Source: Pelobates cultripes
Lineage: Eukaryota; Chordata; Amphibia; Anura; Pelobatidae
Length of the DNA: 64,000 nucleotides
Direction of reading: 5' to 3'
NCBI GenBank assembly: GCA_933207985.1
Contig: OW240916.1
Span: 298,471,582 to 298,535,581 of the forward strand
This document shows positions 54,903 to 64,000 of the stretch, one piece after another. Each line of letters starts with the position of its first letter. Positions within the stretch are counted from its first letter, which is position 1. The notes under the pieces are model-generated. The model was not told the origin of the DNA. It saw only the letters and a program-made list of their open reading frames with translations, and ran no database searches. The translations under genes and the position numbers were made by a program.

Positions 54903-55050
54903 GAATTCAAAGTGAATTTTGTATTTAAGGTCAAAATAGCCAAATTGCAAACATAGCTGAATTGTAGAATTATTGGCAATTTTGGTGCTTAAATTTGAAA
55001 TTTAGTCTGAATCCATTTTGAATTCCCAGCAATTCTCACTTGGGTGAATA
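54903..55050. mobile_element. MITE, TTCACTAAAGTGAGAATT type, 5'-shortened
   Basis: GGAATTCAAAGTGAATTTTG ... TTTTGAATTCCCAGCAATTC TCACTTGGGTGAATA is the family of 35064-35214. The left outer 15-20 bp are missing. Confidence 0.65.
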
Positions 55051-55079
55051 ACCTGTTAAAGCATAGTTAAAATTGCATG

Positions 55080-55200
55080 TTTCATTACATGAACACTCCA
55101 AGCACCATGACAACAACAGTGTGAAGATGGTTTAGCTAGTAGGTTAGTGATTGTCTGGGAGCAGAATCTCACACTCTCAGCCTATCACTGGCCGCCCCTT
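55080..55200 (+). mobile_element. T2-type MITE fragment
   Basis: ACATGAACACTCCAAGCACC ATGACAACAAC matches the subterminal region of the T2-type copies at 41845 and 62463, without the intact TTAAAGG end. Confidence 0.5.
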
Positions 55201-55287
55201 GGCTGCAAAAGTACGTCTATTTTATTCTTGTATATTAATGCATGTGTGTTATAGTAATTTTTTTGTGTATTGCTTGTATACAGTACA

Positions 55288-55345
55288 CATACGAGGTCTG
55301 TTCGGAAAGTATCCAGTCATGTGATATGAAAAATAGAGACATTTA
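55288..55345. mobile_element. Mariner-like terminus (fragment)
   Basis: CATACGAGGTCTGTTCGGAA AGTATCCAG resembles a mariner-type end (ACGAGGNCTGTTC followed by AAGTA). Only about 55 bp remain. Confidence 0.4.
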
Positions 55346-55394
55346 AGACATACAGATACAGATACAGATACACACGTATAAGTGTGTGTTTGTA

Positions 55395-55908
55395 TAGTGA
55401 ATGCAGTGTGTTTGCATAGTGGATGCAGTGTGTCCGGTTGTATAGTGTATGCAGTGTGTGTATAGTGTATGCAGCTTGTGTATAGTGTATGCAGCTTGTG
55501 TGTATAGTGTATGTATAGTGTATGCAGCTTGTGTGTATAGTGTATGTATAGTGTATGCAGTGTGTGTATAGTGTATGCAGTGTGTGTGTATAGTGTATGT
55601 AGTGTGTGTATAGTGTATGCAGTGTATGTAGTGTGTGTGTATAGTGTATGCAGTGTGTGTATAGTGTATGCAGTGTGTATAGTGTATGCAGTGTGTGTAT
55701 AGTGTATGCAGTGTATGTATAGTGTATGCAGTGTGTGTATAGTGAATGCAGTGTATGTATAGTGTATGCAGTGTGTGTATAGTGAATGCAGTGTGTTTAT
55801 AGTGTATGCAGTGTGTGTATAGTGTGTGTATGTATAGTGTATGCAGTGTGTGTATAGTGTATGTGTGTAGTGTATGCAGATGCAGTGTGTGTATAGTGTG
55901 GAATAAGT
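55395..55908. repeat. About 18-20-bp minisatellite (GTGTATAGTGTATGCA)n
   Basis: Some 25 units of TGTATAGTGTATGCAGTGTG with small length variants. The 250-codon minus frame 55249-56001 (repeated YTHTAYTIHTLHTL) is a translation of this array. Confidence 0.9.
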
Positions 55909-56273
55909 GCTGGGAAGATGAGCAGTGTGTATTGTTTGCCCCCGCCCCCCCACTCTTGTCTGTGTCCAGGGAGGGGACGTTTCCTTGTGGTGCGATGGCA
56001 CAGCATCAATGGGCAGTGAAGAGGGGCCCAGAACTCTGCATGCTCGTTTCCCATCCAGAAGCAGCAGGTCTTCTGTTCTCGCGATCCGCCAGAGCGTTGC
56101 CGCGGGTTGCTATGGCAACGGATTGCGAGAACAGAGGACCTGCTGCTGGGTGGGAAACGAGAGTGGATACTCTCAAAATGCCGCCCCTGCGAAAGTGCGC
56201 CCCGGGCACCCACCTAATGATTGGCACACAGGGCGGACCGCCTCCGCCACCCCCCCCCCTTAGTACACCACTG
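55909..56273 (-). mobile_element. hAT-like element end with large palindrome
   Basis: On the minus strand it opens CAGTGGTGTACTAAGGGGGG, a hAT-like terminus. Inside, 56043-56088 and 56119-56161 form an inverted repeat (CTCGTTTCCCATCCAGAAGC against GTGGGAAACGAG) with CCGCGGGTTGCTATGGC in the loop. The minisatellite at 55395-55908 is probably its interior. CATATATA follows the right end, but no matching left copy was found. Confidence 0.6.
56106..56119. promoter_or_regulatory. RFX X-box-like motif in hairpin loop
   Basis: GTTGCTATGGCAAC fits the RFX X-box consensus and sits in the loop of the inverted repeat 56043-56161. Confidence 0.45.
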
Positions 56274-56279
56274 CATATA

Positions 56280-57185
56280 TAGTACTTAGTTATTTCTCCT
56301 CTTGTTTTGCCTTGTATCTCTTGTCTTGTTTTATTTTATTTTGTCTTGTATTTCCAGTTCATGTACAGTCCTGTCCTGCCCTGTCCATGTCCTGTTTTTG
56401 TTTTCCCTTATGTCTTGTGTACATGTTCTGGATTCTTCTTTCTGTCTTGCTCCGGTTCTGGGTTCTTCTTTTGGTCTTGTCTTGTTATCTTTTTTGGTGC
56501 CTGTTCTAGTCTTGCCTTGTTTCTAGTAGCTCCTGGTATCCGCAAAAGCTGCATTAGGCCTCTGGTATGTGACCGCACAAACCCTGGTGCTCAACACCAG
56601 GGGGCGTGTGGTTACCCTGCACCAGACTCTGATAGTTCATTTCCACACGTGACTCCTACCATCATGAGGCATACAGGGGTCCAGGTCTTCGGATCGCCAC
56701 CCGTGACAATAGGATGCCTCAGTCCCTTTCAAAGCAGGCACCGTGGGATCTCACACAGTTCTCTCAGCATCTCTGTTCAAAACACTCTGCAAAATCCTTT
56801 GTTGGAATCGCCATCAGCTGACTCGTCATATTTACCTGAATCTCATCTCAGCTGTAGGGGGGTTGAGTCACCTGGGTGATTTTATTTGCGCTGCACTCAT
56901 TGTATCATCTCCGAAAGCCTTCTGAATCATCCAAATAGTTCCACAAAGGAAGGTTCAAGCTTAATGCAAAATTTGATGCAGAATTGTTGCTCTACTCGCT
57001 TAGTCAGCATGAAGGAGCTAAAGGGCAATGAGGGCGGAGCTAAATGTGGCCTGAAGCTGCTGCCTGGTTACTGCTGCACACTGATGGGGAAGCAGGAAGA
57101 AGTGCCTGTTTCCCAAACCACTAGACTCCAGGTACTGCAGTGCCTCTCCTCCTTCCCCCAGTTCCCCCTTGTGGAAAGAGGTAGC
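56280..57185. other. T/G-rich then mixed DNA, unrecognised repeat
   Basis: 56290-56530 is rich in TTGTCTTGTTTT / CCTGTCCTG, followed by CAACACCAGGGGGCGTGTGG (a near-CTCF core at 56594-56607) and CGCCACCCGTGACA near 56696-56708. It may be part of a retroelement terminal repeat, but no paired terminus or duplication was found. The 190-codon plus frame 56307-56879 has no domain and crosses low-complexity sequence. Confidence 0.35.
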
Positions 57186-57189
57186 AGCC

Positions 57190-58012
57190 TGAGGCCATGT
57201 GTGTGACTGTCTGCCTGTAACTGTGTATATGTTAATGTCTGACTGTGACTGTGCATGTGTGTGACTGTCTGTCTGTGACTGTCTGTCTGTGACTGTCTGT
57301 CTGTAATGGTGTGTGACTGTGTGCCTCTAACTGTGTGTGTGTAACTGTCTGCCTGTGGCTTTCTGTCTGAAACTGTGTTTGTGACTGTCTGCTTTTAATT
57401 GTGTATGTGACTTGGTGACTGTCTCCCTGTAACTGTGTGTGTGTGACTGCCTGTAACTGTGTGTGTGACTGCCTGTGACAGTGCATGTGATTACCTGTAA
57501 TGGTGTGTGTGACTGTCTGCCTGTAATGGTGTGTGACTGTCTTCCTGCAACCATGTATGTGTACGACTTTCTCCCTGTAACTGTGTTTTTGTGATTGTCT
57601 GCCCCTGACTGTGTGTGGCAGTCTGCCTGTGACTGTGTGTGACTGGTTGAACATGTGTGTGTCACGGTGTGTGGCTGCCTGTCATTGCATGTGTGTGACT
57701 GTGTGCTTGTGACTGACTTCATATAACTGTGTGTGACTTTCTGCTTGTAACTGTGTATGTAACTGTCTGCTAACTGTTATTTTCCTGTAAATGTTTGTGT
57801 GTGTGTGACTGTCTGCATGCATCTGTGTGTGTGACTTAGTGAATGTCTGCCTATGACTGTGTGACTGTCTGTCTGTGATTATGTGTGTGTGTGTGACTGT
57901 CTGCCTGTGACTGTGTGTGTGAGACTGCTTCTCACTGTGTGTGTGTGACTGTCTATAACTGTGTGTGACTACCTGTGTGTATGTCTGATTGCCTGCAACT
58001 AAGTGTGCTTGC
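57190..58012. repeat. 820-bp TG-rich minisatellite (GTGACTGTCTGCCTGTAACT)n
   Basis: About 35 degenerate units of 18-30 bp built on TGTGTGACTGTCTGCCTGTG. Minus frames 57068-57722 (HTHSYRQSHTQ-like) are translations of the array. Confidence 0.9.
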
Positions 58013-60880
58013 AGTACACTGATTGGTCAATTTTCACACCATTTTGTTTAATATCAAAAAATATACCAGAAAATATCGCATGGGCAAAATTTGTCAATCC
58101 AAAATGACGAAGACGAACAAATATCGAATTCCCCGAAACAATATTTTCTGTGCACAAGTCTATCTATAATTCAAGCTAAAATCGAGGAGACTTGATTGCT
58201 GCCTTTCTAGTAGGATAAGAGATTATATTACAAATAAGAGAAATACTCTTAGGGAGACAACATGTAGAATTTAGATAAGGTTAGCCCTCTACCTACTGAG
58301 CCTATGTAGTTGTGGCACAAAAGCAACATTTGTAATTTGAAAACACTAAAGAATTTAACAGCATCACAGATGTTCCAAAGCTCATTGAACCAGCTCTAAA
58401 GAAATCATTCAGTCCCACAGTGTTATCTTGTTTCAGTGTTAAATGCTTTGATTTGCCTTTTATCACTCTGATCGCTTCTTCAACATTTTTATGATTAAAA
58501 ATTAATATATATACATCGAGATAAATAACCCTCTAGAAAATAAATTACGTAAGAGGGGGTACAGATATAGTATCCTGGTTGGAAAATCCTAAGAAATAGA
58601 CAAGAACTTATTACCTTTAGTAGAGAGTTTGTCCTAAATGTTAAGGAGGCAAATAGAGAAACTTGTTTTTATTATTCTGCAATCTGTTTACTAATTATTA
58701 TCATTTTAATCCACACGCTAACTGGATACAGTTTGGCACATATACAATGATGGTAAATTAATGAACACCCATATGCATAATTTTCTTTATTTGTAAAATT
58801 TGCTATTTAATAATATTTCTTAGAATATTAGATATTAGAATTCTCCAGGGGAGTTGACCAATTGTGTTATTTTGCAATGTATGCAGAAAACACAGGAAAG
58901 TATAGAACAATCTTTTATTTTATGCACCACCATTAAATTGACCATCTAAAGTTTGATGATCAAGGCTTTGGGGTGATTTATTTTTAAATATTGCTGATCA
59001 TGGATGGGTTGTTAAGCATTTATGAGAAATTGGAACCATATGCACTACTTGAATCACCATGGTACTACGTCAATATTTCACCCGTACTCTTGAAGATGGT
59101 TTATGACCAGCTTTGTACCAACAGCAATATCTTAGATTTTATTGGTTTTGAATTCAGAACAAAAGGTATTATGAAATACAGACTATTTGATTCAGAGCCA
59201 GTATTTATGAGGAACTGCCAAAAAGAAAAACAAACATTGTTTTTAATGTTTTGAGGATTGGTGCAGATTTTGCTATTAAAGGGAATATTTTGTAAACCAA
59301 TTAAAAAAAAAGTAAATCATTATACACATATACGGTTTCTTCTGTGTTGCAGAACGAGCTTCTGTATACATTTGTTTTCTATAAACTATGCTATAGCTAA
59401 AGCTTAGCAAACTCTACATATCCTCCCCCCACCCCCCCCTTATTCCAGCTATTGCTCTTGTTGTCCAGCATTGTTTGTGCAGTTCAAGACATGAAAACTG
59501 TGCAGGAGGTTAATGATGAGAAAGTATATCAGAATCTCGTAATAGGTAGAGAAACAATGCAAAATTTCCATGATTCTTCAGAATAATCCAAAAAACGGTT
59601 TAAGCTACGTGCACTTCCAAAAAGCTATTTGTTATGAGTCCAGAAAAATTCTTACGTTACAAGCAGTTCCAATAAGTTATTTGTTATCTTTGAGCTCCAA
59701 TTAAAATGACAGTTCTGAATTTTTTTTAATCCAAATACATGTGGAAGCATTTTGGTAAACCGCAACTTAATGTTCTATGGAACCATCCATTGCAACTAAA
59801 TGATGATGATATTGAGTTCTTGATAAGACGATCATTGGCTATTCATTTAAAAACACTACCATAGTCCGACAATTAATAACAGATCTAGAGTAGTTGACAT
59901 TCAAGTTACGAGACAGGGACCTGGAATGTGCAAACTGCACTCATGTTAAAGTCATCAGTGCTTGCGTTTAGTTGTATTTTAGTTGTCCACAAGCCGCTGG
60001 AATGATGACCGAGTGTCCGAGATGTGACTTACTCCGAGCCAAGGTTCACAACCAAGGAATTTGATTGCTAGCTGATAAATATGCTTGTAATGGACTAACT
60101 CAGATTTCGCACAACCAACTTAAAAAAATATCCATGTTATTAACTTTACTTGCTGCATTGCCAGTTTGACTCTCCATTGATGTAGAAGCATTTATAATGG
60201 TTGAATCTTGTTTAAGACATTTAAGGCCCAATAGGACTATGACCTTGTCAATAGTAGAGGTTGTTATGGCTTGATTCTAAACCACTGGACTCTACAACAT
60301 GGTTACAAATACATTATTTAAAGATATGTAATAAATGAAATATCAGTTTACAATATTCAACAGGTGGAGTTGTTTCCTGTGTCAGATTATATGAAAAGAT
60401 ATTCCTGATGCACTCAGAAAGCTGACCTGTTAGTGCATTTTGAAACTAGTTCAGACTAGTTTGGACTTTAGTGATAAAGTTATCTCTGTCCATTGCGTTG
60501 TTTTAAATTGAGACCAGTTAGCAGCTCCAAGATGTTATTTTAACGATAGAGAATTTGAAGAACTTCTTGACATTTTTACTCCAAAACTTAAAACAAAATG
60601 TCCTGATTATTTCCAAATTAGCTAAATTAATTGAATTATCACCTGAGGGAATTACATTCTAATAGAGAACTAAAGATTACAGTATAATTTTGCACATTAT
60701 GGACTCAATTCTATTGTCTGCTATGTGAGATTAAATAGCTTAACTGATAAATATCTGGAAGTTAATTACAGAGTCCAAGTTAGAGTACTTAATTTTCCAC
60801 ATAAAAACCTCTGGAAGGCTTGTCATGTAGGAGGGGGTGAACGGTAGGAATGAACAAGGGGCAGGTGTTACAATAGTGCA
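58013..60880. other. Unrecognised AT-rich DNA
   Basis: 2.9 kb with no repeat terminus that I can name. An 87-codon plus frame at 58991-59254 (MLIMDGLLSIYEKLEPYALL...) has protein-like composition, but I recognise no domain and see no clear splice context; I do not call it as a gene. Confidence 0.45.
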
Positions 60881-61314
60881 ATAGGGATACTCTATGCACA
60901 AAAACAACTTTTGCTTAATGAGCCTGTTTTTGGTGTAGAGATCATGCTCCCACAGTCTCACTGCTCAAATATTTGCCATTTAGGAGCTAAGTTACTTTTG
61001 TTTTTGTTTATGCAGCCCTAGCCACACCTCTCCTGGCTCACACAGCTTCCAGGAAAATATTGTTTCCTTTTCAATCAGCTCTAAGAGCACATTGTGTTTA
61101 CTTTAGAAGTTTTCATATCCTATGCTAGCAAGCTATTAACAGAGCAGGAGAACTATGTGAGTCAAAGCCAGTGGAGATGTGATTAGGGTTGCATTTAACT
61201 TATAAATGGTAGCGAATTGAACATTGAGAATGCAGAAGCATGATCTATACACCAGAACAACCCCATAGAGCTAAAGTAATGTTGGCACTAAGAGAATCTC
61301 TTGAATATCCCCTA
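60881..61314. mobile_element. T2-type MITE, about 430 bp, diverged
   Basis: Left subterminal ATAGGGATACTCTATGCACA ... GGTGTAGAGATCATGCTCCC ... CTCACTGCTCAAAT is mirrored on the right by GAACATTGAGAATGCAGAAG CATGATCTATACACC ... GAATATCCCCTAA. The core GTTTATGCAGCCCTAGCCAC ACCTCTCCTGG is shared with the copy at 63625-64000. Outer ends have lost the exact TTAAAGG. Confidence 0.7.
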
Positions 61315-62462
61315 AACTAATAACATATATATTTTAACTTTGTATCAGTATATATTTTTATTATTTAAGGAGAGGTTTACACCCAAGGTGAACTGGTCGT
61401 GGCAGTTTTTTTTTTAAATTAAATTGTGAATAAGATTTGAATGTGACTTACATCAATAGAAGTAGCAGTAGTGAGATTATAATGTGATTTGCATATCATG
61501 GCTGTGTACTGTGTATATGTACAGCTCTTACACACACATATCTAATTCTGTAGTTGTGTAAGAAAAGGAGCCCCATCACATCACCGGTGCTGTGTAGAAG
61601 GAAAACTTAGAGCAAGCAGATAAGTGTGTCACACGCCTTGGTGGTGAAATAAAGTGTAGAATGTATTGAGAGCTCGCTAGCTAGCCGCAAAGAAATGCCA
61701 CAGTTCAGCTATTAAGCTGAATGCATAATTAGAGGCTAAATAGCCAAAACATTGGATTTCTTTGGGTGTCACACTCATATTTAACAAACAGCAGTGCGGG
61801 ATTCTGTAACTTCTAATGAGCAACTTCTCTTTACCTGATTCTCACTTCGCAGCTCTAGAAAGGGGAAATGTGTGTTAGATCATGTCAGCATGTGTGCACC
61901 CGTGTGAATGACTATTTTTGTTTGACTGACTGAGAAGACATGCTTAGCTATTTCATCCCACATTTTTTTGATTTGATGTTCTGGGGATAAACCTAAAAGA
62001 CAAATCATACTAGGATTTGTAGATGTGTTTAACAATGGCAAACCATGAACCTGCTACACAAATATCACAGACATTGTTTATAACATTGGAAATAGTTCTT
62101 GCCAGATTATTAGCAATCAAATCTGTGGTAGGTATAACCACAAATGCAAATCTCCACTGACTGCATGCGTAGGCTCGGTAAAACTTGCTGATATTGTTTT
62201 CATTTTAATCACTATGCTAAACTCAGATTATTTGTAATTTTTGTGTAACTATTTGCTTTTTAAATTGGAAACCTCACCAATGTTGCAAAATATAAAATTT
62301 TCTTTTTAAAGTTCAGTTTAGAATACTAAAGCATATAGCAAATGTTGCATTCACAGATATCTATAACTAAAAAACTTTAGGGGTCAGTAAGGGTTGATTA
62401 AAAATATTTAGGGCCTGGTAGATATCAATGCGATAAAATCAATGTGATTTTTTCTCCATTTA
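61315..62462. other. Non-coding DNA, nothing recognised
   Basis: AT-rich with no frame above 60 codons. Confidence 0.45.
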
Positions 62463-62960
62463 TTAAAGGTTTACTCCAAGCACAAATATAATTTCAGTGA
62501 TTTAAAGTGGTTGTGGTGTCTGTGGTTTGTATATCCTGTGTTTGGATGAACTATAAGGAGACCCTAGGAGTCTCTGTGAGATATTCCCTCTCTGTTCACT
62601 ATGAAATGCTGCAAAACGGATTTTAACCTCTCTGTTACCGGAGGTGTAACTCCACCTTCAGCCACATCATGTGGGCATTAGCTATCCCTAGACAAGAGTT
62701 CTGGGTTGGTGTGAATTATGTGCAAATTTGATGCTTAACACCAGCTCGCACAGCATGCTGGCACCAGACAGCCAATAGTGTAATGGCTTCCTCTCTGTGC
62801 TGTCCATGACCATGGCATTCATTCCACTCCATCTCCGGCATGTGACAACCTATAATTGAGGGAGAACTTGGCCTTGGCGCAGGAACGTGGCTAAGTATAA
62901 GCTATTTTCTTTCTTTCTATCTTTATTTTGGGAGGGGAGGGAGGGAGGGGGAGCATAGGG
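62463..62960 (+). mobile_element. T2-type element, left part and GC-richer interior
   Basis: TTAAAGGTTTACTCCAAGCA C begins the element. GTGATTTAAAGTGGTTGTGG TGTC is the usual subterminal sequence. It runs into a GC-richer interior with CCATCTCCGGCATGTGAC and ends near a G-rich run at 62930-62960. Right terminus not found. Confidence 0.55.
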
Positions 62961-63624
62961 TAGGACTCCCAAAAACAATGTTGAGTGGTTGCCCTCTTGA
63001 AGTAAAAATATAAGATATAAATATAACAGGTGAATAGGCAGTTTTTGCGGTCATGAAAATCAAACATATGACCAATCAAAAACAGGTCATAATGTCAGTA
63101 CTACATTGGTGTTTTCTCTTATGAGAGCTAGAACATGTCCTTCTTCCACTAGAACTAAGAGAGTAGATTGCTGATGTTAAAGGTTTGAGAATTGGATTGT
63201 ATTAAATATTACACACATTATCATGTAGAACCTGTTGGCATCCATACACATGCATACATTTGTATCTACATTACATGCTTTTTCTACTCTTCACACATTT
63301 TATATATATATATATTTTGCCTGTGTGATTGCAAGTGCTTAAGATAGTGTTTGCGTATTTGACTGTTTTCAAGGGAGAGAGTGTGAGTGGGCTTGTGAAA
63401 GAATAGACACTTTGGGAGGAGGGATATAGGGACGGTATAAAGGAATTGGGGATATGATGGAGGGTAGAAGGAATCTGCCCTACATACACCAGTACTTAGT
63501 GGGAGAAGGACATGGAAGTGGGACTGGGGAGTAGGCACACATGTACATACCTGGATGGCAACTAGGAAGTCTTGAAGCACTGGCCAATCCACGAATGGGA
63601 GGCACACAATAAAAATTTACCTCA
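62961..63624. other. Non-coding DNA, nothing recognised
   Basis: Two overlapping minus frames (63271-63489, 63284-63607) have no domain. Confidence 0.45.
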
Positions 63625-64000
63625 TATTCAGATCCTGGTGATCATTCCCCTGCAATTTCACTGCTCAATTCACTGTCATTTAGAAGTTAAATCACTTTGT
63701 TTCTGTTTATGCAGCCCTAGCCACACCTCCCCTGGCTATGATTGACAGAGCCTGCATGGAAAAAAAAACTGGTTTCACTTTCTAACAGATGTAATTTACC
63801 TTAAATAATTGTATCTCAATCTCTATATTGAACTTTAATCACATACAGGAGGCTCTTGCAGGGTCTAGCAAGCTATTAACATAGCAGGGGATAAGAAAAT
63901 CTTACTTAAACAGAACTTGCAATAAAGAAAGCCTAAATAGGGCTCTCTTTACAGGAAGTGTTTATGGAAGGCTGTGCAAGTCACATGCAGGGAGGTGTGA
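63625..64000. mobile_element. T2-type MITE copy, cut by window end
   Basis: GATCATTCCCCTGCAATTTC ACTGCTCAATTCACTGTCAT TTAGAAGTTAAATCAC then GTTTATGCAGCCCTAGCCAC ACCTCCCCTGGC matches the family at 60881-61314. It is better preserved and lacks the central deletion of that copy (it has AGGGTCTAGCAAGCTATTAA C). The right arm lies beyond the window. Confidence 0.75.

Noticed and set aside
55249..56001. 250-codon minus-strand frame
   Set aside because: It is a translation of the GTGTATAGTGTATGCA minisatellite.
56307..56879. 190-codon plus frame as a secreted or membrane protein
   Set aside because: The hydrophobic look comes from a TTGTCTTGTTT low-complexity stretch.
57232..57722. Minus-strand frames of 130-140 codons
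   Set aside because: They read the TG-rich minisatellite; peptides are SHTQLQADSHT-like repeats.

Overview
The window looks like a gene-poor stretch of an anuran amphibian nuclear genome; the species cannot be fixed from sequence alone. It is AT-rich and has no intact host gene, tRNA or rRNA that I can support. It is packed with families typical of frog genomes: Kolobok/T2-type MITEs opening with TTAAAGG, hAT MITEs with 8-bp target duplications, Tc1-like remnants, CR1/L2 LINEs, Gypsy LTRs and CA/TG or C-rich minisatellites. A run of exactly 100 N at 54418-54517 is a scaffold gap. The long open frames are either transposon proteins, antisense shadows of them, or translated simple repeats.

Layout. 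1-5.2 kb: a 98-bp tandem repeat, a 600-bp TTAATTAA minisatellite, a T2 MITE, a C-rich minisatellite and a composite repeat containing 70-bp tandem units and a CCAAT/GC-box/TATA-like cluster. 5.3-12.6 kb: two hAT insertions with 8-bp target duplications (5928-6737 and 7254-8077), a 258-bp sequence present twice (the second copy is the empty site of one hAT), a Tc1-like transposase relic, a (TA)n-flanked hairpin and a long TIR element at 11.7-12.6 kb. 13.3-15.9 kb: mostly unrecognised, with one decayed hammerhead-like motif. 16.0-21.4 kb: a Gypsy integrase relic split by a 1015-bp solo LTR, then a second LTR of the same family that sits in a minisatellite and is itself split by a 1.9-kb CR1. 23.2-26.2 kb: a TIR MITE, an LTR fragment, the 5' part of an L1 with a complete 362-codon ORF1 but no ORF2, a CA array and a hAT end. 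26.7-30.9 kb: a composite repeat, a very long CA-rich array, Tc1 remnants and a 136-bp hAT MITE with perfect target duplication. 32.5-34 kb: a repeat holding a hammerhead-ribozyme-like fold on the minus strand. 36.3-37.7 kb: an L2 LINE relic. 39.6-45.3 kb: several MITEs including a 295-bp foldback hAT, and telomere-like sequence. 46-47 kb: apparently unique DNA with a consensus CTCF core. 48.0-52.2 kb: a solo LTR with a 2.9-kb LINE nested inside. 52.8-64 kb: further MITEs, minisatellites, the gap, and unrecognised AT-rich DNA.

No genes here work together as a pathway. The structure is a history of insertion: at least three independent nestings can be ordered in time from target duplications and interrupted reading frames. 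The points most worth following are the hammerhead-like fold, the solo LTR inside a Gypsy integrase, the L1 that kept its 5' end and ORF1 but lost ORF2, the natural empty-site pair, the repeated RFX X-box palindromes in GC-rich repeats, and the CTCF core in otherwise featureless DNA.
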